From NCBI RefSeq assembly GCF_013624435.2, contig NZ_CP061768.1, positions 496,001 through 560,000 of the forward strand: 64,000 bases of DNA. Direction: 5' to 3'. Positions 7,949-15,024 of the stretch are shown piece after piece. Each line of letters starts with the position of its first letter. Positions within the stretch are counted from its first letter, which is position 1. A model generated the notes under the pieces. That model did not search any database, had not been told where the DNA came from, and saw only the letters and a program-made list of their open reading frames with translations. A program made the position numbers and the translations under genes. The DNA comes from Nocardioides campestrisoli (GTDB lineage Bacteria; Actinomycetota; Actinomycetes; Propionibacteriales; Nocardioidaceae).

Positions 7949-9432
7949 GGGGACTCTCCTGGGGTGAAGGTGGACAGGGGCTTCAGCACGGCGGCCAGGC
8001 CGGTCGCGGTGTGCAGGGAGAGGACGTCGTCGCGGACGGAGTCGGCGGCCTCGGGGGACAGGCGTCCCGCGACGTTGTCGCGGAACTTGGTGGCGAGCTC
8101 GTCGTCGGAGAGCGGACGGGCGGGCCCACCGCGGTTGGTGAGCACCTCCTCGACGAGGACCTCGCCGTCCGTGGTGGTCAGGGTGACCACCGCGGGGAAC
8201 TGGAAGGGGTAGATCTCGTCGCACCGCGCGTCGGGGACCACCTCGACCTTCGCCATCAGGGCCCGGCGGGCCGGGTCCTGGGCCAGCGCGTCGGAGTAGT
8301 CGTCGAGACTCGTGCCGAGGCCGCCGCCACCGAGCAGCCCCGCCGCGAAGGCGTACGGACCGGAGAACTGCGCCTGGTAGCCGGTCTCCGGCGCCCGCTT
8401 GACCTCGATCGGCTCGCCGATGGTCCGCACGGTCGCCCCGGCCACGCCGACCACCACCGTCGCCACGCGCGCCGGGGTGATCCCTCGCCCGGCGAAGGCG
8501 CGGCCGGCGTCGACGGTGGTGTGGGTGAAGTGGTTGGCGGGGTAGGGCTTGAAGAAGATGCCGGGCACCGACCAGTCGGTGCCGAGGCCCTCGGTCACCG
8601 CCTCCGGGAAGAACTGTCCGTGCAGCCAGGCCTCGAAGAAGCCGAAGCGGCCCTCCAGCACGGTCGGCGGACCGGTGAACCCCCGGCGGACCAGCTGGGC
8701 GGCGGTGACCCCGGCCTGGGCCGCGAGCCCGCAGTGGAGCCGCTTGACGGTGCCGCCGGTGCGGTTCGCCTCGATCACGCCCGACGCCATCGAGGCGGTG
8801 AGCCCGAGGACGTCGGTGATCCCCTGCTCGTCGAGGCCGTAGGCGATCGCCGCGGCGACCGCGGAGCCCATCGCCCCGGTGATCGAGGTCGCGTGCTGGC
8901 CGTGCTCGAAGTAGACGGAGTTGCCCAGGTCGGCGTCGTAGCCGGCCATCCCGAGCCGGACCGCCACCTCGATGCCGACCGCGATCGCGCGGACCGCCAC
9001 CTCGCCCGGGACGCCGGCGTGCTCGGCAGCGGCGAGCGCGGCGGGGACCACCGAGGCGCTCGGGTGCAGCACGGAGGGCAGGTGGGTGTCGTCGTAGTCC
9101 AGGGAGTGCGCGAGCACGCCGTTGGCGAACGCAGCCTGCGCGGCCGAGACCCGGGTGGGCTCGCCCACCACGGTGGCGACCGGGTGGCCGCCCTGGTCGA
9201 GCACGTGGTCGAGGGCGGCGGCCGAGGTGGGCAGCCGGTGGGCGGCCACGCAGAGCCCCAGGACGTCGAGCGTGCGCTGACCGACCGAGACGGCCACGGC
9301 GTCCGGGACGCCGTGGCGTGCGGTGTGCGCGGCGAACGCGGCCAGCTGTTGGGCCAACGTGGGACCCGCCTGCGCCTCGCCGGTCGGGTTGCCTGCCGGC
9401 CGGGCCCCGGCGGCCGGCGTCCAGACGCTCAT
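7945..9432 (-). CDS. MmgE/PrpD family protein
   Basis: 495 residues with the family signature HSLDYDDTH at 109-117 and an all-helical N-terminal two-thirds. The family includes 2-methylcitrate dehydratase (PrpD), cis-aconitate decarboxylase and iminodisuccinate epimerase, so the reaction may be a dehydration, decarboxylation or epimerisation of a di- or tricarboxylate. It overlaps both neighbours by 4 bp (ATGA upstream with the cyclase, GTGA downstream with the amidohydrolase). No prpB or prpC is adjacent, which argues against a simple methylcitrate cycle role. Confidence 0.88.
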   Translation of the reverse strand: MSVWTPAAGARPAGNPTGEAQAGPTLAQQLAAFAAHTARHGVPDAVAVSVGQRTLDVLGLCVAAHRLPTSAAALDHVLDQGGHPVATVVGEPTRVSAAQAAFANGVLAHSLDYDDTHLPSVLHPSASVVPAALAAAEHAGVPGEVAVRAIAVGIEVAVRLGMAGYDADLGNSVYFEHGQHATSITGAMGSAVAAAIAYGLDEQGITDVLGLTASMASGVIEANRTGGTVKRLHCGLAAQAGVTAAQLVRRGFTGPPTVLEGRFGFFEAWLHGQFFPEAVTEGLGTDWSVPGIFFKPYPANHFTHTTVDAGRAFAGRGITPARVATVVVGVAGATVRTIGEPIEVKRAPETGYQAQFSGPYAFAAGLLGGGGLGTSLDDYSDALAQDPARRALMAKVEVVPDARCDEIYPFQFPAVVTLTTTDGEVLVEEVLTNRGGPARPLSDDELATKFRDNVAGRLSPEAADSVRDDVLSLHTATGLAAVLKPLSTFTPGESP

Positions 9433-10304
9433 CCGCCGACCACGGCGAGTGGGCGGACCGGGGAGCCGGTGGCGCCGAAGAACTTCAGCGGCGACATGAC
9501 GAAGAGGAACTCGTGGACGCCTGCGGCGGCGAGGCCCTCGAGGTCGAGGGCCTCGATGATGTAGATCCCGCTCTCCACCAGCAGCACGCGGTGGGCGGGG
9601 AGCAGTCCGTGGCCGGCGCCGGGGGCGAGCTGCTCGTAGGCGATGGTGTCCGCGCCGGTGGCGTGGATGCCGAACTCGGCCAGGAAGGTGGCACCGGCCT
9701 CCGAGACACCCGGGACGCCGGTCGACAGCCCGCGGTAGGCGTCGCCGTCGCCGCGGTCGAAGTGCTGGCCCCAGCCCGAGCGCACCAGCACCACGTCGCC
9801 GGTCCGGATCTCGGTGCGCTGTCGCTCCAGGGTCCGCTCCAGGTCCTCGACGGTGATCTCCTGGCCGGGGTCGAGCCGCTCGACCCCGAGTGCTTCGGGC
9901 ACGTCGAGCAGCAGGCCCCGACGCACCATCGGGGCGATGGTGTGGGCGCCGTGGTCGACGAACCGGCCACCCACCTGGGCGGAGGCCGCGTCGACGTCGC
10001 CGTAGAGCCTGCCGTCCTGCGAGACGTGCGCCAGCGCGTCGACGTGGGTGCCGACGTGGGTGCCCATGGAGATCATGTCGTTGGCGGCGGACCCGCCGTC
10101 GGCCCGCACCATGTCGCCGTGCCGGCGCGGCATCGCGTGCCAGTACGCCGGGTGGTTGGGGGACTGGGGCATCCCGACGGTGAGGGTGCGGCCCAGGTCG
10201 TGCACCTCCAGCCCGGCGCGCACGGCGTCGAGCAGCAGCGCGGTGGTCGGGTGGTCCTCCGGGCCGGCCGCAGTCCTGGTGGTCGTGGGGATCCTGGATG
10301 TCAT
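9429..10304 (-). CDS. Cyclase-family metal hydrolase (kynurenine formamidase-like)
   Basis: 291 residues. The family motif is present as GTHVGTHVDALAH, giving candidate metal ligands His83, His87, Asp89 and His93. Family members hydrolyse amides or lactones (arylformamidase, isatin hydrolase). The ATG is chosen because GAGGA lies 9-13 bp upstream and the CoA-transferase stop is 29 bp away. It overlaps the MmgE gene by 4 bp. With the hydantoinase-like enzyme two genes on, the operon encodes two distinct ring- or amide-opening hydrolases. Confidence 0.85.
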   Translation of the reverse strand: MTSRIPTTTRTAAGPEDHPTTALLLDAVRAGLEVHDLGRTLTVGMPQSPNHPAYWHAMPRRHGDMVRADGGSAANDMISMGTHVGTHVDALAHVSQDGRLYGDVDAASAQVGGRFVDHGAHTIAPMVRRGLLLDVPEALGVERLDPGQEITVEDLERTLERQRTEIRTGDVVLVRSGWGQHFDRGDGDAYRGLSTGVPGVSEAGATFLAEFGIHATGADTIAYEQLAPGAGHGLLPAHRVLLVESGIYIIEALDLEGLAAAGVHEFLFVMSPLKFFGATGSPVRPLAVVGG

Positions 10305-10333
10305 CGTTCTGGGTCCTCGTCTGGGTGGTGGGG

Positions 10334-11524
10334 TCACGCGATCACGTGGCGGTCGCGGAGGTGCGCCAGCTCCTCCTCCTGGAGCCCGAGGGCGCCAAGC
10401 ACCTCGTCGGTGTCCTGGCCGAGCGCTCGCCCGGGAAACCGGATACCTCCCGGCGTGCCGGACATCCGCCACATGACGTTGTGCTGCAGGACCGGCCCGA
10501 GGTCGTCGTCCTCGACCTCGACGAGCATCTGCGTCTCGCGGACGTGCGGGTCCTCGACCAGGTCGCGGGCGGAGTAGATAGGTGCGATCGCCGCTCCGGC
10601 CTCGGTGAAGGTCGCCACCACCTCCTCGCGGCTCCGGGCGGCGATCCAGGAGCCGACCATCTCGTCGAGCTCGTCCGCGTGCGCCGCGCGCGAGTGGCCG
10701 GTGGCGAACCACGGCTCGGCGATCACCTCGGGGTGCCCGACCAGGTGCATCACCCGCTCGGCGATGGCCTGGGCGCTGGTGGAGATCGCCACCCAGTGGT
10801 CGTCCTCGGTGCGGTAGGCGTTGCGCGGGGCGTTGTTGGTGGAGCGGTTGCCGTGCCGCATCCCGACCTCGCCGGTCTGCTGGTAGACCGAGGGGCCCGG
10901 ACCGACGGCGGTCATGATCGGGTCGAGCAGGTTGAGGTCGATGACCTGGCCCTGGCCCCCGTTGCGCTCGCGGGCGAAGAGGGCCATCGAGACGGCGGAG
11001 GAGGCGGCGATGCCGGCGATCGAGTCGGCGAGTCCGAACGCCGGCAGGGTCGGGGGGCCGTCCGCGGGACCGGTGAGGTGGGCGAAGCCGCTCATCGCCT
11101 CGGCCAGGGTGCCGAAGCCGGCGCGCGAGGCGTAGGGGCCGACCTGGCCGAAGCCGGTGATGCGGAGCAGGACGAGCCCGGGGTTGAGCTCGCGCAGCAC
11201 GTCCGGCCCCAGTCCCCACCGTTCCAGGGTCCCGGGACGGAAGTTCTCCACGACCACGTCGGCCTGGGCCGCCAGGGCGCGGAAGATGTCGGCGCCGTCC
11301 GGGTCCTTGAGGCTCAGGCCGATCGTGCGCTTGTTGCGCGAGACCTCCTTCCACCAGATCGGGACCCCGTCCTTGGAAGGTCCGTGCCCGCGCATCCCGT
11401 CGCCGGCGACGGGATGCTCGACCTTGATCACGTCGGCCCCGAAGTCGCCCAGGACCTGGCAGGCCAGCGGGCCGGCGAGGATGGTCGACGCGTCCAGCAC
11501 GCGCACTCCGGTGAGGGGTCCCAT
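10334..11524 (-). CDS. CaiB/BaiF family class III CoA transferase
   Basis: 396 residues, the usual family length. The N-terminal GVRVLDASTILAGP and VVENFRPG motifs and Asp167 in FGLADSIAG, at the position of the catalytic Asp of formyl-CoA transferase, are all present. It should move CoA between carboxylic acids and so activate the substrate for the acyl-CoA dehydrogenase and lyase. It is the first gene of the leftward operon. The ATG lies 8 nt after a TATGAT box, implying a leaderless transcript, and the gene is divergent from a flavoprotein. Confidence 0.92.
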   Translation of the reverse strand: MGPLTGVRVLDASTILAGPLACQVLGDFGADVIKVEHPVAGDGMRGHGPSKDGVPIWWKEVSRNKRTIGLSLKDPDGADIFRALAAQADVVVENFRPGTLERWGLGPDVLRELNPGLVLLRITGFGQVGPYASRAGFGTLAEAMSGFAHLTGPADGPPTLPAFGLADSIAGIAASSAVSMALFARERNGGQGQVIDLNLLDPIMTAVGPGPSVYQQTGEVGMRHGNRSTNNAPRNAYRTEDDHWVAISTSAQAIAERVMHLVGHPEVIAEPWFATGHSRAAHADELDEMVGSWIAARSREEVVATFTEAGAAIAPIYSARDLVEDPHVRETQMLVEVEDDDLGPVLQHNVMWRMSGTPGGIRFPGRALGQDTDEVLGALGLQEEELAHLRDRHVIA

Positions 11525-11552
11525 GGCGAGGGATCATATATCATCTACGACC
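11525..11552. promoter_or_regulatory. Symmetric divergent leaderless promoter/operator
   Basis: The palindrome GATCATATATCATC (11532-11545; 12 of 14 positions symmetric) sits exactly between two divergent ATGs. Leftward TATGAT (complement of 11533-11538) ends 8 nt before the CoA-transferase ATG. Rightward TATCAT (11539-11544) ends 8 nt before the flavoprotein ATG. The layout is nearly mirror-symmetric, so one bound repressor could close both promoters. Confidence 0.65.
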
Positions 11553-12986
11553 ATGAGGGTTGATGTGCTCGTCGTCGGAGCCGGGGCTGCCGGGCTCTCC
11601 TGCAGCATCGAGGCCGCTCGTGGTGGCGCGAGCGTGCTGCTCGTGGAGAAGGACACCCGTCTCGGCGGCACCCTGCACCTCAGCGGGGGTCACCTCGCCG
11701 CCGGCGGGACGGCGCGGCAAGCCGAGCGCGGCATCGAGGACTCGCCGGCCGCCCACCGCGCCGACGTGCTCCGGATCAGCGGCGGAACCGCCCGCGCCGA
11801 CCTCGTCGAGATCGTCACCGAGCACGCGCCTGCGACCGTGGAGTGGCTTGCCGGCCGGGGCTTCGACTTCGCCGCCGAGACGCCGCGGATCGTCTACGGG
11901 CACGAGCCCTACGAGATCCCCCGGACCGTCTACGGGGTCGACGAGGGGCTCTCCATCCTGACCGTCCTGCAGGACGAGCTCGCGCGGGCGCGCGCTGAGA
12001 GCGACCTCGAGGTCTGGACCGGGGCGATGGTGACCGAGCTGCTGGTCGGCGCCGCTGACGGGCAGGACGCCGTCACCGGAGCGCACGTGCAGCACGGCGG
12101 CGAGGAGACCGAGGTGCTCGCCGGGGCCGTGGTGCTCGCCACCGGGGGGTACGGCGCCGACCCGGAGCTCTTCGCCGAGCTCGAGGGTGCCCCCCTCGTC
12201 TCCGCGGCGGCGCGAACCTCGACCGGGGACGGGCTGCACCTCGGCCTCGCCGTGGGGGCGGCGCTGCAGGGAGCCGGCACCTACCTGCCCACCTTCGGCG
12301 GCCTGCCGGACCCGGTCTCCCCGGGCCGGGCGAACTGGCACGACCGGCAGCGGCTGACCAGCGAGCGCCCGCCGTGGGAGATCTACGTCGACCGCTCGGG
12401 CCGGCGCTGGGTGGCCGAGGACGAGCCGTCCATCGACGAGAAGGAGCGGGCGCTGGCCCGGGTGCCCGAGCAGACCTTCTGGACCGTCTTCGACGACGTC
12501 GCCCTCGAGGCTGCCACCGGCAGCCTCCAGATCGTGGTGGGCAAGGAGCCGTCCGAGGTGCGCGCGATGGCCAACACCCGGCCGGGGGTGCACGCCGCCT
12601 CCGACCTGCGCGAGCTGGCCGACCTCGCCGGCATCGACCCGGACGGCCTCTGCTCGACGGTGCGCGCCTACAACGAGGCCGTCGCCGCGGGGAAGGACCC
12701 CGAGCACGGCCGCACGCACCTGCCGGCGCCGATCGCCCGCGGTCCGTTCTACGCCCTGCGCAACCACGCCATCACCCTGGTCACCTTCCAGGGCCTCGAC
12801 ATCGACTCCGACTGTGCGGTGCGCGACGGCTCCGGCGCGGTGATCGGGGACCTCTACGCCGTGGGGGAAGTGATCGGCGCGGGCGCCACCTGCGGCAACA
12901 GCTTCTGCTCGGGGATGCTGCTCACCCCGGCCCTGACCCTGGGCCGTCTGCTCGGCGCACGGCTGGCCCGCGCGAGACCGGGGTGA
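11553..12986 (+). CDS. FAD-dependent oxidoreductase, fumarate reductase/ketosteroid dehydrogenase family
   Basis: 477 residues. The Rossmann FAD motif VVGAGAAGLSCSIEA begins at residue 7, an ATGGYG motif follows mid-protein, and a C-terminal GDLYAVGEV segment contacts FAD in FAD_binding_2 proteins. The family covers fumarate and urocanate reductases and 3-ketosteroid delta-1-dehydrogenases. The Tyr-containing C-terminal motif of the ketosteroid enzymes is not evident (CGNSFCSGM instead), so I do not assign a substrate. It is leaderless by position and divergent from the CoA transferase, sharing its 28-bp control region. Confidence 0.85.
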   Translation: MRVDVLVVGAGAAGLSCSIEAARGGASVLLVEKDTRLGGTLHLSGGHLAAGGTARQAERGIEDSPAAHRADVLRISGGTARADLVEIVTEHAPATVEWLAGRGFDFAAETPRIVYGHEPYEIPRTVYGVDEGLSILTVLQDELARARAESDLEVWTGAMVTELLVGAADGQDAVTGAHVQHGGEETEVLAGAVVLATGGYGADPELFAELEGAPLVSAAARTSTGDGLHLGLAVGAALQGAGTYLPTFGGLPDPVSPGRANWHDRQRLTSERPPWEIYVDRSGRRWVAEDEPSIDEKERALARVPEQTFWTVFDDVALEAATGSLQIVVGKEPSEVRAMANTRPGVHAASDLRELADLAGIDPDGLCSTVRAYNEAVAAGKDPEHGRTHLPAPIARGPFYALRNHAITLVTFQGLDIDSDCAVRDGSGAVIGDLYAVGEVIGAGATCGNSFCSGMLLTPALTLGRLLGARLARARPG

Positions 12987-13017
12987 CAGGTTGCCCCCTC
13001 GGTGGGACGCTCCCTCC

Positions 13018-13392
13018 ATGACGCGCACCGGGTGGCGGCCGGAGCCGTGGTGGATCCCCGCAGGGCTGGCTGTCGGACTGATCGCGGGTGCCCTCTTCCC
13101 GACGGTGTTCCTGGTCCCCTTCTTCCTGGTCGAGGACCCGACCGACTGGGAGACCGGCCTGGGGGTGGCAGTCGTCGGCGGGGCGATCGGTGCTCCTGTC
13201 GGGGCTGCGCTGGGGCTGGTGCTGGGCGTGGTGCTCTGCCTGGTCGGCCACCGGGGGTTGACCCTGCGCGCCCAGCGACGGGTGGCGGCGGTGACCGCGC
13301 TGGTCGGCACGGGGGCCGCGGCTGCCCTGCTGGTCGGGCTGCAGGAGGCGACGGAGCCTGAGGGGCTGCTCTGGGCGGGCTCGCGCCCGTGA
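13018..13392 (+). CDS. Small membrane protein, function unknown
   Basis: About 124 residues with three or four hydrophobic segments rich in Gly, Ala and Val. The first runs GLAVGLIAGALFPTVFLV, and the next begins VAVVGGAIGAPVG. The ATG starting MTRTGW is preferred to an upstream TTG because it is the only ATG before the first membrane segment. I recognise no family. It follows the flavoprotein by 31 bp but is unlikely to belong to that pathway. Confidence 0.6.
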   Translation: MTRTGWRPEPWWIPAGLAVGLIAGALFPTVFLVPFFLVEDPTDWETGLGVAVVGGAIGAPVGAALGLVLGVVLCLVGHRGLTLRAQRRVAAVTALVGTGAAAALLVGLQEATEPEGLLWAGSRP

Positions 13393-13426
13393 CACGGAGT
13401 TTGGCCTCAGCGGCCGGCACCCGAGA

Positions 13427-14044
13427 ATGGGCCGCATGTCCACTCCCAGCGCCGCTCCCGTGACCGGCCCCGTCGCCGGACCCGTCACCGTCGCCGTCAC
13501 CCGGCACGTCGCGCCCGACCACGAGGCCGAGATGCACGCCTGGCTGCAGGCCGGCGACTCGCTGGCCCAGCGGTTCCCCGGGTTCCTGGGCAGCGGCTGG
13601 GTCCGCCCGTCGCCCGGGTCGACCGAGTGGCACATGCTCTACCGGTTCGCCGACGCCGCGTCCCTGGAGGCGTGGGAGAGCTCGCCGCAGCGCCGGTGGT
13701 GGCTGGACGCCGCGGCCGGCAAGGTGGAGCAGAGCCGGGTGGAGCGGCGTACGGGGATCGAGGGGTGGTTCGACGAGCCCGCCTCCACCGAGGTCGCGGG
13801 GGAGCAGCCGCCGCCCCCGGCCCCGCCCCGGTGGAAGCAGATGGTGGTGATCTTCCTGGTCTTCTTCCCGCTCAGCCTCTGCACCAACTGGGCGGCCTCG
13901 CACCTGATCCCCGACTGGCCGCTGGTGCCGCGGGTGCTGGTGATCATCAGCGTGATGACCCCGTTGATGACCTACGTCTTCATGCCGTGGGCGACCCGGA
14001 AGATGCAGTGGTTCCTGCAGCCGGAGCGAGACTCCCAGAGGTGA
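13427..14044 (+). CDS. ABM-domain membrane protein (COG3224-like)
   Basis: About 205 residues. An N-terminal antibiotic-biosynthesis-monooxygenase-like ferredoxin fold (about 20-110, with HMLYRFADAASLEAWESS) is followed by two transmembrane segments near 150-195. That combination is the predicted-membrane ABM superfamily of COG3224. A second ATG three codons in is an equally good start. The domain binds small hydrophobic or haem-like ligands in relatives; no activity is assigned here. It is interesting that a soluble ABM protein (MhuD-like) lies two genes away. Confidence 0.7.
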   Translation: MGRMSTPSAAPVTGPVAGPVTVAVTRHVAPDHEAEMHAWLQAGDSLAQRFPGFLGSGWVRPSPGSTEWHMLYRFADAASLEAWESSPQRRWWLDAAAGKVEQSRVERRTGIEGWFDEPASTEVAGEQPPPPAPPRWKQMVVIFLVFFPLSLCTNWAASHLIPDWPLVPRVLVIISVMTPLMTYVFMPWATRKMQWFLQPERDSQR

Positions 14045-14067
14045 CCTGCGCCACATAGCATGGCCGG

Positions 14068-14085
14068 ATGGGGGAGTCGAGATGA
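14068..14085 (+). CDS. Leaderless five-codon upstream ORF (MGESR)
   Basis: TAGCAT (14056-14061) is followed after 6 nt by ATG GGG GAG TCG AGA TGA. The TGA overlaps the ATG of the DUF1707 gene at 14082 as ATGA. This is the geometry of a leaderless start immediately followed by translational coupling, so ribosomes may load at the 5' end and reinitiate on the downstream gene. Not experimentally supported here. Confidence 0.45.
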   Translation: MGESR

Positions 14086-14663
14086 GCCAGGACCCCTGGG
14101 CAGGGCTGCCCGTGGACCCGACCCTGCCCGAGCACGCCCACCTGCGCGCCGGGGATCGTGACCGTGACGCGGTCGCGCAGGTGCTGGCCGACGCGTACGC
14201 CGAGGGCCGGATGGACCGCGACGAGCTGGACCAGCGGGCGGAGGCGCTGGCCGGCGCCCGCACCCTGGGAGAGCTGCCGCCGCTGGTCTCCGACCTCGTG
14301 GCCCCGTCTGCCGGTACCGGACTCGCGCGGACCGGCGCCCGTTCGCCCGACACGGCCCGAGTCCGGGCCGTGGAGAAGTACGAGCACGAGCGGCGCAGGG
14401 CCTGGTGGTCGATGCTCACGGCCACCCTGATCTGCACCGTGATCTGGGTGGCCGGCGGCATGGGGTCAGACTGGAGCTTCGACCCGGCCTTCCCGTGGCC
14501 GTTGTTCGTGCTGCTGGGCACCGGGCTGAACTACGGGCGCACGGTCTTCGATCGCGAGGACATGGTGGCCGAGGAGGTACGTCGCCTGGAGCGCAAGGCG
14601 CGCAGGCGCGAGGCCAGGAAGCTCGGCCCGGGCCCCGAGCAGAGCCCGGACGAGGACGCCTGA
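14082..14663 (+). CDS. DUF1707 and 2TM-domain membrane protein
   Basis: 193 residues. An N-terminal DUF1707 domain (about 13-70: RAGDRDRDAV, then EGRMDRDELDQRAEAL) is joined to a short 2TM domain (about 100-170) with two hydrophobic helices and a basic Arg/Lys-rich C-terminus. DUF1707 occurs at the N-terminus of many small actinobacterial membrane proteins; its role is unknown. The start at 14082 is supported by the overlap with a five-codon leader ORF. It is convergent with the MhuD-like gene. Confidence 0.82.
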   Translation: MSQDPWAGLPVDPTLPEHAHLRAGDRDRDAVAQVLADAYAEGRMDRDELDQRAEALAGARTLGELPPLVSDLVAPSAGTGLARTGARSPDTARVRAVEKYEHERRRAWWSMLTATLICTVIWVAGGMGSDWSFDPAFPWPLFVLLGTGLNYGRTVFDREDMVAEEVRRLERKARRREARKLGPGPEQSPDEDA

Positions 14664-14674
14664 GCGAGGGGGCG

Positions 14675-14983
14675 TCAGCTCCCTGGCGTGACGTCCAGCA
14701 CGACCTCGAACTCGAGCAGGTCCGCGCCGGTGGCGACCGGCTTGGCGCGCTCCCCGGCGTGGGCGGTGCGGGAGTCCCCGTCGCGCCAGGCGATGAAGGA
14801 GTCCTCGTCCGCCCACTCGGTCAGGACGAAGTAGCGCTGGTCGCCGGCGGTGGGGCGGAGCAGCTTGAACCCCAGGAAGCCGGGGGACTTCTCGACCGAG
14901 CCGGCGCGGGCGGCGAAGCGCCGCTCAAGCTCCTCGCCGGAACCCTCGGGGACGGTGATGGCGTTGATCTTCACGACGGACAT
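14675..14983 (-). CDS. MhuD-like haem-degrading monooxygenase
   Basis: 102 residues, one ferredoxin-like ABM domain. The N-terminus VVKINAI and the stretch SPGFLGFKLLRP are close to mycobacterial MhuD. The three residues that define that enzyme fall at identical positions: Asn7, Trp66 and haem-ligand His75. It should cleave haem and release iron, in MhuD giving mycobilin rather than biliverdin. The gene is monocistronic, with TAGGCT 6 nt before its ATG (leaderless). No haem importer is nearby. Confidence 0.88.
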   Translation of the reverse strand: MSVVKINAITVPEGSGEELERRFAARAGSVEKSPGFLGFKLLRPTAGDQRYFVLTEWADEDSFIAWRDGDSRTAHAGERAKPVATGADLLEFEVVLDVTPGS

Positions 14984-15024
14984 GTTCCGAGCCTACAAAC
15001 CATCGGCTCGCTAACGTCAGGGGC
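14984..15024. promoter_or_regulatory. Divergent leaderless promoter pair
   Basis: Leftward TAGGCT (complement of 14990-14995) lies 6 nt before the MhuD-like ATG. Rightward TAACGT (15012-15017) lies 7 nt before the transporter GTG. The -35 regions must overlap within the 16 bp between the two boxes. Confidence 0.55.

Noticed and set aside
7945..9432. Annotation of the MmgE/PrpD gene as 2-methylcitrate dehydratase (prpD).
   Set aside because: No prpB or prpC homologue is nearby and the operon partners are hydrolases and a CoA transferase, so the specific name is not justified.
9429..11537. A 702-residue open frame suggesting a cyclase fused to another protein.
   Set aside because: The added N-terminal part is low-complexity Arg/Gly/Pro antiphase reading of the CoA-transferase gene. 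A proper start with ribosome-binding site exists at 10304.
11553..12986. 3-ketosteroid delta-1-dehydrogenase.
   Set aside because: The C-terminal Tyr/Gly catalytic motif is not present and there are no steroid-ring genes in the window. Only the wider family is assigned.
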